From the NCBI RefSeq assembly GCF_017876095.1, contig NZ_JAGINM010000009.1, forward strand, positions 1 to 64,000: a DNA stretch of 64,000 nt, in the 5' to 3' direction. How positions within the stretch are numbered: the first letter of the stretch is position 1; the number at the start of each line of letters is the position of its first letter. Shown piece by piece: positions 23,587-33,501 of this stretch. This stretch comes from Azospirillum agricola (lineage in GTDB: Bacteria > Pseudomonadota > Alphaproteobacteria > Azospirillales > Azospirillaceae). A program made the translations under genes and the position numbers. Under the pieces are notes generated by a model. That model did no database searches, had not been told where the DNA came from, and saw only the letters and a list, made by a program, of their open reading frames with translations.

Positions 23587-24492
23587 ATGGCGGACGCGAC
23601 GATCATCGACGGCAAGGCCTACGCCGCCGGCCTGCGGGCGCGGGTGGCGGAGGGCGTGGCGGCGCTGAAGGCCAGCCACGGCGTCACCCCCGGTCTGGCC
23701 GTGGTGCTGGTGGGCGAGGATCCGGCGAGCCAGGTCTATGTCCGCTCCAAGGAGCGGGCGCTGGTCGAGCTGGGCATGAACAGCTTCGACCATCACGAAT
23801 CGCCCGACATGGCCGAAGCCGACCTGCTGGCGCTGATCGACCGGCTGAACGCCGACCCGGCGGTGCACGGCATCCTCGTCCAGCTGCCGCTGCCCAGGCA
23901 CATCGACAGCCAGAAGGTGCTGGCCCGCATCGCGCCGGAAAAGGACGCCGACGGCTTCCACGTCGTCAACGCAGGGCTGCTCGCCACCGGCCAGCCGGGC
24001 GCCATCGTGCCCTGCACGCCGCTGGGCAGCCTGCTGCTGATCCGCGACACGCTGGGCCGCGATCTGAAGGGCAAGCGGGCGCTGGTGCTCGGCCGCTCCA
24101 ACATCGTCGGCAAGCCGATGGCGCAGCTGCTGCTCCAGGCCGACTGCACGGTGACGATGGCCCATTCCCGCACCGCCGATCTGCCGGAGGAATGCCGCCG
24201 CGCCGACATCCTCGTCGCCGCCGTCGGCCGTCCGGAAATGGTGCGCGGCGACTGGATCAAGCCCGGCGCCACCGTCATCGACGTCGGCATCAACCGCGTG
24301 CCCGGTTCGGAAGCCGGCAAGACCCGGCTGGTCGGCGACATCGCCTTCGACGAGGCGGTCAAGGTCGCCGGCGCCATCACCCCGGTGCCGGGCGGCGTCG
24401 GGCCGATGACCATCGCCTGCCTGATGCTGAACACGCTGGCCGCCGCCTGCCGCGCCGCCGGCGCTCCCGTGCCCGAAGAGGCCGCCCTTTGA
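23587..24492 (+). CDS. folD: Bifunctional methylenetetrahydrofolate dehydrogenase/cyclohydrolase FolD
   Basis: At 301 residues it is full length for FolD. It carries [14 protein letters not shown] with the catalytic Lys, [36 protein letters not shown] for NADP binding and [16 protein letters not shown]. FolD interconverts 5,10-methylene-THF and 10-formyl-THF in one-carbon metabolism. ATG 23587 follows a GGAGAG; the in-frame GTG at 23575 is less likely. Its last codons overlap the start of corA. Confidence 0.95.
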   Translation: MADATIIDGKAYAAGLRARVAEGVAALKASHGVTPGLAVVLVGEDPASQVYVRSKERALVELGMNSFDHHESPDMAEADLLALIDRLNADPAVHGILVQLPLPRHIDSQKVLARIAPEKDADGFHVVNAGLLATGQPGAIVPCTPLGSLLLIRDTLGRDLKGKRALVLGRSNIVGKPMAQLLLQADCTVTMAHSRTADLPEECRRADILVAAVGRPEMVRGDWIKPGATVIDVGINRVPGSEAGKTRLVGDIAFDEAVKVAGAITPVPGGVGPMTIACLMLNTLAAACRAAGAPVPEEAAL

Positions 24493-25481
24493 TCACCGTC
24501 CACGCCCGCGTCGACGGCCGCGTCGTCCGCCAGCCCCTGGCGCTGGACGAGCCCCTGCCGGCCGACGCGGTGTGGATCGACCTGCTGCGCCCGGACGAGG
24601 CGGAGCGCGCCCGCGTCGGCGCGCTGACCGGCTGCGACCTGCCGACGCGCGAGGAGATGAAGGAGATCGAGGCGTCGAGCCAGCTCTACACCGAGGGCGA
24701 CGGCGTCTACATGACCTCGCCCATCATCTCGCGCGCCACCTCGCCCCACCCGGAGCAGGGCGAGCTGACCTTCGTGCTGACGCCGCGCCACCTGATCACG
24801 CTGCGCTACACCGAGCCGCTGCCGGTCATCACCTTCGCCGCCCGCAGCGTCCGCCAGCCGGAGCTGCTGGCCTCGGCGGAAAGCGCGCTGTTCGGTCTGC
24901 TCGACGCGGTGATCGACCGGGTCGCCGACGTGCTGGAGCTGGTCGGCGGCCGCATCGACGAGCTGTCGGCCCGCATCTTCGACGATTCGCTCGACGGCGG
25001 CGGCTTCGGCAAGGCGGCCAAGAAGCCGGACGAGTTGCAGGACGTGCTGCGCGGCATCGGGCGCGCCGGCGATTTGACCCACAAGGTGCGCGACAGCCTC
25101 GCCGGCCTCGACCGGCTGGTGGTGTTCCTGACCTCGGTCAGCGGCGGCCGGATGAACAAGGACCAGAAGACCGCGCTGAAGACGATGACGCGCGACTTGC
25201 GCTCCCTGAACGAGCACGCCGGCTTCCTGGCGCACGAGGCGAACTTCCTGCTCGACGCCACGCTGGGCCTGATCAACATCGAGCAGAACGCCATCATCAA
25301 GATCTTCTCGGTCGTCGCCGTGGCGCTGATGCCGCCGACGCTGATCGCGTCCGCCTACGGCATGAACTTCAAGCACATGCCGGAGCTGGACTGGGAGTTC
25401 GGCTACCCGATGGCGCTGGGGCTGATGGTGCTGTCGGCGGTTTTGCCCCTCTGGTACTTCCGCCGGCGCGGCTGGCTCTGA
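24489..25481 (+). CDS. corA: CorA-family magnesium/cobalt channel
   Basis: The 330-residue protein has a long cytosolic domain, then two C-terminal membrane helices. The first is followed by the hallmark YGMNF ([22 protein letters not shown]), the second being [19 protein letters not shown]. CorA channels form pentamers for magnesium uptake. A TTG at 24489 overlapping the folD stop is the best start, since no ATG lies upstream of the conserved [12 protein letters not shown]. Translational coupling with folD is likely. Confidence 0.9.
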   Translation: MITVHARVDGRVVRQPLALDEPLPADAVWIDLLRPDEAERARVGALTGCDLPTREEMKEIEASSQLYTEGDGVYMTSPIISRATSPHPEQGELTFVLTPRHLITLRYTEPLPVITFAARSVRQPELLASAESALFGLLDAVIDRVADVLELVGGRIDELSARIFDDSLDGGGFGKAAKKPDELQDVLRGIGRAGDLTHKVRDSLAGLDRLVVFLTSVSGGRMNKDQKTALKTMTRDLRSLNEHAGFLAHEANFLLDATLGLINIEQNAIIKIFSVVAVALMPPTLIASAYGMNFKHMPELDWEFGYPMALGLMVLSAVLPLWYFRRRGWL

Positions 25482-25499
25482 CGCAAGGGAACATCGCCG

Positions 25500-26339
25500 A
25501 TGATCGTCCTGCCCGACTCCGCCCTTGACGCGCTGCTGGCCCAGGACGTTCCCCACGGCGACCTGACCACCGACTCGCTCGGCATCGGCGGACGGCCCGC
25601 CACCATGCGTTTCGCCGCGCGCGGCGCCATGGTGCTGGCCGGGACCGAGGAGGCCGCCCGGCTGGTCGAGAAGGCCGGCGGGCGGGTCCTCCGCTTTTCC
25701 CCCAGCGGCACGGCCGTGGAGGCCGGAACGGTCTTCCTGGAGGCGGACGGCCCGGCCGGCGCGCTGCACCGCGCCTGGAAGGTGGCGCAGACGCTGGTCG
25801 AATACGCTTCCGGCATCGCCACCCGCGCCCGCCGGATCGTCGAGGCCGCGCCCGGTGTGACCGTCGCCTGCACCCGCAAGAACTTCCCCGGCGCCAAGGA
25901 CATCAGCGTCAAGGCGGTGATGGCCGGCGGCGCCGTGATGCACCGGATGGGCCTGTCGGAAACCCTGCTGGTCTTCCCCGAGCACCGCGCCTTCCTGCCC
26001 GGCCCGCCCGAGGCCCCGGCAGCCGCGTGGATCGCCGAGCTGCGCCGCAGGGCCCCGGAAAAGAAGATCGTCGTCGAAGCCGATTCCGTCGAGGCGGCCA
26101 TCGCCCTGGCCGAGGCCGGCGCCGACGTGATCCAGTTGGAGAAGCTGCCGCCCGAGGCCGCCCACGCGGTGATCGGGGCGACGCGCCACCTCACCCCCGC
26201 CCCGGCCGTCGCCCCGGCCGGCGGGGTGACCGAGGCCAACGCCGCCGCCTACGCCGCCGCCGGCTGCCGCCTGCTGGTGACGTCGGCGCCCTACTTCGGG
26301 CAACCCGCCGACGTCAAGGTGACGCTGCAACCGGCGTAG
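25500..26339 (+). CDS. modD: ModD, NadC-like molybdenum-transport-associated protein
   Basis: The 279-residue protein follows the quinolinate phosphoribosyltransferase fold: ALLAQDVPHGDLTTDSLGIG, CTRKNFPGAKDISVKAVMAG, KIVVEADSVEAAIALAEAGA, and a Gly-rich end. The N-terminal DVP-GDLTT and KD--VKAVMAGG segments match ModD rather than true NadC, which carries a TRKT-PG-R pattern. ModD genes usually sit beside molybdate transport genes, which are absent here, so a nicotinate-pathway role cannot be excluded. Confidence 0.75.
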   Translation: MIVLPDSALDALLAQDVPHGDLTTDSLGIGGRPATMRFAARGAMVLAGTEEAARLVEKAGGRVLRFSPSGTAVEAGTVFLEADGPAGALHRAWKVAQTLVEYASGIATRARRIVEAAPGVTVACTRKNFPGAKDISVKAVMAGGAVMHRMGLSETLLVFPEHRAFLPGPPEAPAAAWIAELRRRAPEKKIVVEADSVEAAIALAEAGADVIQLEKLPPEAAHAVIGATRHLTPAPAVAPAGGVTEANAAAYAAAGCRLLVTSAPYFGQPADVKVTLQPA

Positions 26340-26477
26340 AGATTTCCCTCGAAAAGAGATATTCCGAACAATTCCACACCCATCACCCCAATTCATGGGT
26401 TTTTCCGCCACTTCCGCGCGCTCTAGAACAGGAGGCCGGACGGGATGACGGGTTGCGCGCCATCCCCGCCGCTCGCG

Positions 26478-26513
26478 GGGAACTTCGGGAATCCGCGCAT
26501 CCTCGAAGTTCCC
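26478..26513. promoter_or_regulatory. Inverted repeat upstream of the MACPF gene
   Basis: A 10-bp inverted repeat (GGGAACTTCG at 26478-26487 and CGAAGTTCCC at 26504-26513, loop 16 bp) ends 22 bp before the MACPF start codon. It could be an operator or a leader hairpin controlling translation. There is no other evidence. Confidence 0.35.
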
Positions 26514-26535
26514 GGCCCCGATGCTGGAGATCGCC

Positions 26536-28140
26536 ATGCCTCCCGTGACCGTCAGAACAGCGTTCGCCATCCCCCTTGTCCTGTCCGCTCTCGCGCTGCC
26601 CGCCCTTGCAACCGCACCGTCCGGCGCGGCGGCGAGCGGGTGTTCGTCGCTCCTCTATGGCTCCGACCTGCTCGGCCGGATGTACAACGTCAAGACCGGC
26701 AAGGTCGCGAGCGCCGATTCCGTGACCGGCATCCAGCTGTTCGACCTGAAGTGCCAGAGCACGAATTCCGCGACGCTCTATGGAACCACCTACGCCTACC
26801 CGGCCAGCCTGACGCTGACGCCGTCCGCCCAGACCACGGTGAACGACGCGGTTCAGTCGACCTACAGCTACGACGAGATCGACAACAATTTCGAGGTCGA
26901 TCTCGGCGTGCAAGGGGTGTCCTCCACCTTCAGCGCCGAACTCGACGCCAGCGTCGCCCTGTCGTCCACCCATTCCGTCGCCACCTCCTACGTGCAGGCG
27001 AACGCCGGATCGGTCCTGGAATCCTACCGTCTGGCTCTGCCGGCGGGGGCGGCGGGACTGCGCGATCTGCTGATTCCCGGCGTCAAGGCCGACATCGACA
27101 CGATGGAGCCGAACGCCCTGGTCGGCAAATACGGCACCCACTTCCTGAATTCGTCCGTCTTCGGGGGCCGCTGGCTGTTCTCCCAAAGCATCTCCAACTC
27201 CCAGACGACCGACACCCAGAGCATCGAAGGGGCGGTCCAGGCGAATTACAACGCCTACAGCGCCAACGTCTCGGCGGGGCAATCCACCAAGGACTACGAC
27301 AGCAACACCCAGACGGCCGCCGTTTTCGTCGCGATCGGCGGGGCGCCCATCGCCGGCCAGACGACGCTGAGCCAATGGGCCGCCACCGTTCCCGGCAATT
27401 TCGGCCTGATCCAGTTCGACCGCCAGTCGGGCACCGCCTCCCTGCTGCCCCTGTCGGTGCTGGCGACGACCGCCCAGCGCGCCTCGGAGATCAACCAGGC
27501 GATCGTCGCCGCCCTTCAGCCCCCCCAGTTCAGCTTCTACAATCTGGTGTGGGACAACAGCGGCATCCCCACCACGATCGTCGGCGAGAAGAGCTACCAG
27601 CTGACCGACGTCGGCAAGATCATCGTCGGCATCGCCCTGAACGTCGAAGACAACAACGTCAGCCACATGGCCGTGCAGACCCGCGATCTCAACAGCGGAG
27701 ACACCGCCTGGGTGGACGTCGAGGGGCGCCCCTTCAACCAGAACTCCTACGAGGCGATCTACAGCCTGGAAGACACCGGAAAGGGGCTCGCCGCGGTGGG
27801 CTACTGCTTCAGCGCCGACAAGAACGTCCCCAACACGATCGGGCTCTACCACCGCGCGGTGAACGCGACGAAGGACACGAGCGGCTTCCTTCAGGGCGAC
27901 GTCGCTCTCGGCTACAACAAGGGTCCGAACTGCGAGCAATCCTTCAACCCCGGCAACGGCGCCCAGAAGGTTCTCGTCGGCATCGGCATCATCGTCCACG
28001 ACAACGCCGTCGGCATCGTCAACGCCAGCTTCGCCCCGCTGAAGGCCTCGCCGGCCACGGTGCCGTCCGGCGCCGCCCCGCGCAGCCAGGAACCAGCGGC
28101 CGGGAAGACGGCAGCCGGGAAGATGGCGGCCAGCCGATAG
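26536..28140 (+). CDS. Secreted MACPF-domain (perforin-like) protein (534 aa)
   Basis: The N-terminus (VRTAFAIPLVLSALALPALA) is a signal peptide, probably cut near residue 25-33. A MACPF core follows: the signature YGTHF at residues 199-203, then a GG pair (FGGRW), flanked by Ser/Thr-rich segments that would form the membrane-inserting strands. Residues about 345-505 form a separate beta-rich domain with two similar halves (GKIIVGIALNVEDNNVSHMA; QKVLVGIGIIVHDNAVGIV). The Ala/Lys-rich tail is low complexity. MACPF proteins make pores or bind membranes; some bacterial ones are not lytic. ATG 26536 is chosen because GGAG lies seven bases upstream. It is monocistronic with a strong terminator. 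Confidence 0.8.
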   Translation: MPPVTVRTAFAIPLVLSALALPALATAPSGAAASGCSSLLYGSDLLGRMYNVKTGKVASADSVTGIQLFDLKCQSTNSATLYGTTYAYPASLTLTPSAQTTVNDAVQSTYSYDEIDNNFEVDLGVQGVSSTFSAELDASVALSSTHSVATSYVQANAGSVLESYRLALPAGAAGLRDLLIPGVKADIDTMEPNALVGKYGTHFLNSSVFGGRWLFSQSISNSQTTDTQSIEGAVQANYNAYSANVSAGQSTKDYDSNTQTAAVFVAIGGAPIAGQTTLSQWAATVPGNFGLIQFDRQSGTASLLPLSVLATTAQRASEINQAIVAALQPPQFSFYNLVWDNSGIPTTIVGEKSYQLTDVGKIIVGIALNVEDNNVSHMAVQTRDLNSGDTAWVDVEGRPFNQNSYEAIYSLEDTGKGLAAVGYCFSADKNVPNTIGLYHRAVNATKDTSGFLQGDVALGYNKGPNCEQSFNPGNGAQKVLVGIGIIVHDNAVGIVNASFAPLKASPATVPSGAAPRSQEPAAGKTAAGKMAASR

Positions 28141-28162
28141 CCTCCCGCGTCTGCGGAAACGG

Positions 28163-28193
28163 AACCGCCGGCCGGTCGTCCCGGCCGGCGGTT
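28163..28193 (+). terminator. Intrinsic terminator of the MACPF gene
   Basis: A perfect 13-bp stem (AACCGCCGGCCGG, 28163-28175, and its complement at 28181-28193) with a 5-base loop is followed by CGCTTTC. It lies between the convergent MACPF and pat genes and could serve both. Confidence 0.7.
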
Positions 28194-28211
28194 CGCTTTC
28201 CCGATGCGGCG

Positions 28212-30911
28212 CTACTCCGCCGCCAGACCGCCGCCCAGCTCGATCCGCACCTCGACGACGCCGGGCTCGTCCATGTTCTCCTTGCGGACGAAGCCCAGCG
28301 CGCGGCACATGCCCAGCATGTTGGTGTTCTCGCGCAGAACCTCGCCGTAGACCTCCCTGATGCCGCGCGAGCGGGCGTAGTCGAGGATCTTGTTCATCAG
28401 GATGTAGCCGAGCCCCTGCCCCTTCATGTCGGAGCGCACCATCACCGCGTATTCGGCGCGGCGGTTGTCGGGGTCGGCGTTGATGCGCACCACGCCGTAC
28501 ATGATGGTGTCGCCGGTCTCCGGGTCGGGGCCGACGGCGATCAGTCCCATCTCGCGGTCGTAATCGATCTGGGTCAGCCGCGCCGCCGCCTGGTGCGACA
28601 GCCGCTTCAGCGGCGCGAAGAAGCGCAGCCGCAGATCCTCGGCCGTCTGGTTCTCCACCAGATGATGCACCAGCGGCTCGTCCTCCGGCAGGATCGGGCG
28701 GACGACGAACTGCCGCCCGTCCTTGATGGTGATGCGGTCCTCCAGCGCCTTCGGGTAGGGGCGGATCGCCAGCCGGTTGGCCCCGGCCAGCGCCGGCACG
28801 CCCACCTTGATGCGGGCGTCGAGCGCCAGCACCCCGTCGGCGTCGGCCAGCAGCGGGTTGATGTCCAGCTCGGCGATCTCCGGGAAATCGACGATGAGCT
28901 GCGACAGCTTGTTCAGCGTCAGCGCCACCGCGTCGAGATCGACCGCCGCCCGCGAGCGGTAGCCCTGCAACTGCTTCCAGATGCGGGTGCGGCCCATCAG
29001 GTCGGCGGCCAGCTTCATGTTCAGCGGCGGCAGGGCGAGCGCGTAATCCTCCACCACCTCGACCCCGATGCCGCCCTCGCCGAACAGCAGGACCGGGCCG
29101 AACATCTCGTTCTCGGTCATGCCGACGATCAGCTCGTAGGCGTCGGGACGGACGGCCATCTCCTGGACGGTGAAGCCCTCGATGCGCGCGTCCGGCGCCA
29201 GTTCGTGCACGCGGGCGAGCATCGCCTCGGCCGCCGCCCGCACCTCCTCCGGAGTCGTGAGCCCCAGCGCCACGCCGCCGACGTCCGACTTGTGGGCGAT
29301 GTCGTGCGAGAGGATCTTCAGCGCGATGGGGCCGCCGATGACGCGGGCCGCGGCGGCGGCGTCCTCCGGAGTCTCGGCGACGCGGGTGTCGACCACCGGG
29401 ATGCCGTAGGCGGCCAGCACGCGCTTGGCCTCGTACTCGCTGAGCCAGTCGCGCTTTTCCGCCATGGCGCGGGCGATCACCCGCTTCACCGTGATGCCGT
29501 CGGGCTGGAAATCCTCGGCCACCGACGGCGGCGTCTCCATCAGCAGCTCCTGGCTGCGCCGGTAGCGCACCAGATGCATGAAGGCACGCACCGCGTTGGA
29601 CGGCCCGTCGTAGGTCGGAATGCGGTTGGCGGCGAAGAGCTGGCGGGCGTCGGCCGCCGATTCGTCGCCGATCCAGCTGGTCAGCACCGGGTGGCGGCGC
29701 GCCTTGTTGGCCAGCACGGTGTCGGTGACGGCCTTGGCGATGGCGGCGCTGTCGGTCAGGGCCGACGGGCAGTGCAGCACCAGCACCGCGTCGTTGCTGC
29801 CGTCCTGCATCAGCGCGTTCAGCGCGTCGGCGTAGCGCTTGGGCGTGGCGTCGGCGCCGATGCGCAGCGGGTTGCCGCGCGGCCCTCCGCCGGGATTCGC
29901 CCCCAGCACCGCGGTCAGCGCCTCCTGCGTCTCGGCGGACAGGGTGGCGAGGCGGCCGCGGGCGTGGATCAGCTTGTCGGTCGCCATGACCCCCATGCCG
30001 CCGCCGTTGGTCAGGATGGCCAGCCGGTCGCCGGTGATCGGCACGCCGGTGCCCAGCGTCCCGGCGGCGTCGAACAGCTCGGCCAGATCGTTGACGCGCA
30101 GCACGCCGGCCCGGCGGAACACCGCGTCGTAGACGGCGTCCGACACCGCCAGCGCCCCGGTGTGGGAGGTCGCCGCCTCCTGCGCCTCGTCGGAGCGGCC
30201 GGCCTTGATGACGATGACCGGCTTCTGGCGGGCGGCGGAGCGCGCCGCCGACATGAATTTGCGGGCGTGGCTGATGCTCTCGATGTAGAGCAGGATGGCG
30301 CGCACGGTGACGTCGGAGGCCAGATAGTCGAGCAGATCGCCGAAATCCACGTCGCCACGGTCGCCCAGCGACACCAGATGCGAAAAGCCGATGCCGCGCG
30401 AGGTCGCCCAGTCGGCGATCGAGGTCACGACCATCGAGGACTGCGCCACCAGCGCGACGTCGCCCTTCTTGGGCGCCACCGGGCCGAAGCTGGCGTTCAG
30501 GCCGCGCCCCGGCACCATGGCGCCGAGGCTGTTCGGCCCCAGCACCCGCATCAGATAGGGCTTGGCGGCGTCGAGCATCGCCTGCGTCTGCTCGGCGTTC
30601 ATCCCGCCGGTCATGACGATGGCGGCCTTGGTGCCGCGCTTGCCCAACGCGTCGATGGTCGCCACCACCTTGTCGGCCGGGGTGCAGATCACGCCGAGGT
30701 CGGGGGTGATCGGCAGGCCGTCCACCGTCTTGTAGGTCAGCACGCCCTCGACGGCGCGCTCGGTCGCGTTGACCGGCATCACCGGCCCGTCGAATCCGGC
30801 CTGGAACAGGTTGCGGGCGACCACCGCCCCCACCGTTCCCGGCTTGCGGCTGGCCCCGATCAGCGCGATCGAGGCGGGTTTGAACAGCTTGTCGAGGTTG
30901 CGAACGGTCAT
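28212..30911 (-). CDS. Pat-type protein: NDP-forming acyl-CoA synthetase fused to GNAT acetyltransferase (899 aa)
   Basis: Residues 1 to about 450 resemble the alpha subunit of acetyl-CoA synthetases (SIALIGASRKPGTVGAVVAR; ATSHTGALAVSD). About 480-715 form an ATP-grasp beta subunit (SEYEAKRVLAAYGIPVVDTR; GGPIALKILSHDIAHKSDVG). The last 165 residues are a GNAT domain (RSDMKGQGLGYILMNKILDY). This order is that of Pat, which acetylates lysines of acetyl-CoA synthetase and other enzymes. The synthetase His (SHTGAL) is retained, whereas it is lost in the studied Salmonella enzyme, so some synthetase activity may remain. ATG 30911 is divergent from ldh. Confidence 0.85.
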   Translation of the reverse strand: MTVRNLDKLFKPASIALIGASRKPGTVGAVVARNLFQAGFDGPVMPVNATERAVEGVLTYKTVDGLPITPDLGVICTPADKVVATIDALGKRGTKAAIVMTGGMNAEQTQAMLDAAKPYLMRVLGPNSLGAMVPGRGLNASFGPVAPKKGDVALVAQSSMVVTSIADWATSRGIGFSHLVSLGDRGDVDFGDLLDYLASDVTVRAILLYIESISHARKFMSAARSAARQKPVIVIKAGRSDEAQEAATSHTGALAVSDAVYDAVFRRAGVLRVNDLAELFDAAGTLGTGVPITGDRLAILTNGGGMGVMATDKLIHARGRLATLSAETQEALTAVLGANPGGGPRGNPLRIGADATPKRYADALNALMQDGSNDAVLVLHCPSALTDSAAIAKAVTDTVLANKARRHPVLTSWIGDESAADARQLFAANRIPTYDGPSNAVRAFMHLVRYRRSQELLMETPPSVAEDFQPDGITVKRVIARAMAEKRDWLSEYEAKRVLAAYGIPVVDTRVAETPEDAAAAARVIGGPIALKILSHDIAHKSDVGGVALGLTTPEEVRAAAEAMLARVHELAPDARIEGFTVQEMAVRPDAYELIVGMTENEMFGPVLLFGEGGIGVEVVEDYALALPPLNMKLAADLMGRTRIWKQLQGYRSRAAVDLDAVALTLNKLSQLIVDFPEIAELDINPLLADADGVLALDARIKVGVPALAGANRLAIRPYPKALEDRITIKDGRQFVVRPILPEDEPLVHHLVENQTAEDLRLRFFAPLKRLSHQAAARLTQIDYDREMGLIAVGPDPETGDTIMYGVVRINADPDNRRAEYAVMVRSDMKGQGLGYILMNKILDYARSRGIREVYGEVLRENTNMLGMCRALGFVRKENMDEPGVVEVRIELGGGLAAE

Positions 30912-31139
30912 GACCCGGCCCGGTGCAGGAGAATTCGCCAGAGGCGCAGCATAGCGCGCCCGATCGGCGGTTTTGATGACGAACAGCGGCGGGCCGGACT
31001 TTCTTCCGTCCCATTTGCTGCGGCGCAACATTAAGGGTTGGTATGACCATCGGACAAGGGGGCGTTTCGTCGCGCGTCGCCAAAGGCACAAAATTGGCGT
31101 GGCAGCCTTGCACGGACGCTCCTCCGGCCGCAGGTTTGA

Positions 31140-32138
<999 letters not shown>

Positions 32139-32175
32139 CGGCCGGTTCCGCGAACCGGAGAACGGTCGCTGGCGT

Positions 32176-32379
32176 CTAGTCGGCGGCCATCGGAACGAGG
32201 ATGAGCCTGCCGATCAGCTCGGTCTTCGTCGAGGCGTGCTGGATATCGTAGCCGACCGGTTGGCCATCCTCCCCGTAATCCAGCATCACGTCCGGCTCGA
32301 TCTCGACCGTCCGTCTGGAGGGAAGCGGCCGGACCTCGATGTGGAGGCTGTCGGTGCTTGGATCGTAACGTGTCTTCAT
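32176..32379 (-). CDS. DUF2283 small protein (67 aa)
   Basis: The sequence MKTRYDPSTDSLHIEVRPLP continues to EIEPDVMLDYGEDGQPVGYD and IQHASTKTELI, the compact beta-strand pattern of DUF2283. Its ATG overlaps the stop of the upstream gene (ATGA). Such proteins are often paired with a DUF4258-like partner, and the pairs are suspected, not proven, to be toxin-antitoxin modules. The short size and coupled start fit an antitoxin-like role here. Confidence 0.7.
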   Translation of the reverse strand: MKTRYDPSTDSLHIEVRPLPSRRTVEIEPDVMLDYGEDGQPVGYDIQHASTKTELIGRLILVPMAAD

Positions 32380-32639
32380 GGCGTGTATTGGTCGTCCGGA
32401 AAGGCGTTGTGAACCGTCACGCCATCGGACAATAGCGCGACCCGCAAAAAGCGGCCGAGCGTTTCCGAATACCCATGGAGCCGGACACGGCCGTCGGGCT
32501 GCACGATCCGCGCTTCCGGTCGTGCAACGATGCGCTTGATTTCGATGGGATCCAGATCCGGCCGGCGCGGCAGCACATCGAACGCGAAATAGCGGGCGCG
32601 CCAGAATGGGGGCGGAGGCAGACGCTCGGGATCGGTCAT
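32376..32639 (-). CDS. Small protein paired with DUF2283 (87 aa)
   Basis: The protein starts MTDPERLPPPPFWRARYFAF and has strands at DPIEIKRIVARPEARIVQPD, then a conserved-looking end GRFLRVALLSDGVTVHNAFP. The layout resembles DUF4258-like RelE-fold proteins often found before DUF2283 genes; this is recalled, not computed. The gene is coupled to DUF2283 by ATGA. It may be a toxin partner. An alternative is a regulator of unknown kind. Confidence 0.5.
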   Translation of the reverse strand: MTDPERLPPPPFWRARYFAFDVLPRRPDLDPIEIKRIVARPEARIVQPDGRVRLHGYSETLGRFLRVALLSDGVTVHNAFPDDQYTP

Positions 32640-32725
32640 GCTCACTCCGCGCCCTGTTCCCGGCCAAGCCGGAAGCCCCTTCCCCCACCGGCGGCGGAGG
32701 AAGGGGGAAAACAGCGGCTCGTCGA

Positions 32726-33283
32726 TCAGACGATGACGCCGGGCTTGCCCTTGTTGGCGGCCGCGGCGCGGGCCAGACCTTCCTCGATCTTCTTGGCGGC
32801 CTCCTCGGCGTCGCCCCAGCGCAGGACCTTCACCCACTTGCCCTTCTCGAGATCCTTGTAGTGCTCGAAGAAGTGGGCGATCTGCTCGGTCAGGATGCTC
32901 GGCAGGTCGGTGTAGTTCTTCACGTCGCTGTAGAAGGGGTGCAGCTTGTCGACCGGAACGGCCAGCAGCTTCTCGTCCTCGCCGCCCTCGTCCTCCATGT
33001 ACAGGACGCCGATCGGGCGCGAGCGCAGCACGGCGCCGGGGATGACCGGGGTGCGGCCGACGACGCAGACGTCCACCGGGTCGCCGTCGCCCGACAGGGT
33101 GTGCGGGATGAAGCCGTAGTTGCAGGGATAGAACATCGCCGTGTGCAGGAAGCGGTCGACGAACATCGCGCCCGATTCCTTGTCGACCTCGTACTTCACC
33201 GGGTCGCCGCCCACGGGGATCTCGATGACGACGTTCACATCCCAGGGCGCGTTCTTGCCCACGGCAACCTTGCTCAGATCCAT
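32726..33283 (-). CDS. ppa: Inorganic pyrophosphatase
   Basis: The 185-residue family I enzyme shows IEIPVGGDPVKYEVDKESGA, FLHTAMFYPCNYGFIPHTLS and the metal-binding DGDPVDVCV, followed by KNYTDLPSILTEQIAHFFEH. It hydrolyses pyrophosphate to drive biosynthesis and is cytosolic and essential in most bacteria. The start ATG 33283 has GAAGGA upstream. It is transcribed alone and divergent from the binding-protein gene at 33502. Confidence 0.95.
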   Translation of the reverse strand: MDLSKVAVGKNAPWDVNVVIEIPVGGDPVKYEVDKESGAMFVDRFLHTAMFYPCNYGFIPHTLSGDGDPVDVCVVGRTPVIPGAVLRSRPIGVLYMEDEGGEDEKLLAVPVDKLHPFYSDVKNYTDLPSILTEQIAHFFEHYKDLEKGKWVKVLRWGDAEEAAKKIEEGLARAAAANKGKPGVIV

Positions 33284-33501
33284 AATCTCTCGTCCTTCGA
33301 CTGGCGTAACGGGGCGTGTTCTTGTTCGGCGCCGATGCCGATGACCCAAGGCATGATGCCCCAAGGGCTCATGCCCCAGAGGCTCATGCCAGGACCGCAC
33401 CGGCGCCGCGCGCGGCCGGAGTGTAGGCGAGAAGCGTGCGCAAGGCCAAGGCACTTGCGCGGCCTATTGCGCAGATGCGGCAAAGCGGCAACCTTGCGGG
33501 C

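Noticed and set aside
26445..31034. Very long plus-strand open frame (about 1500 codons) overlapping the MACPF and pat genes
   Set aside because: It is an antisense/out-of-frame shadow produced by high GC content: composition is Arg/Gly/His/Gln-rich, no domain appears, and it opposes clearly coding genes.
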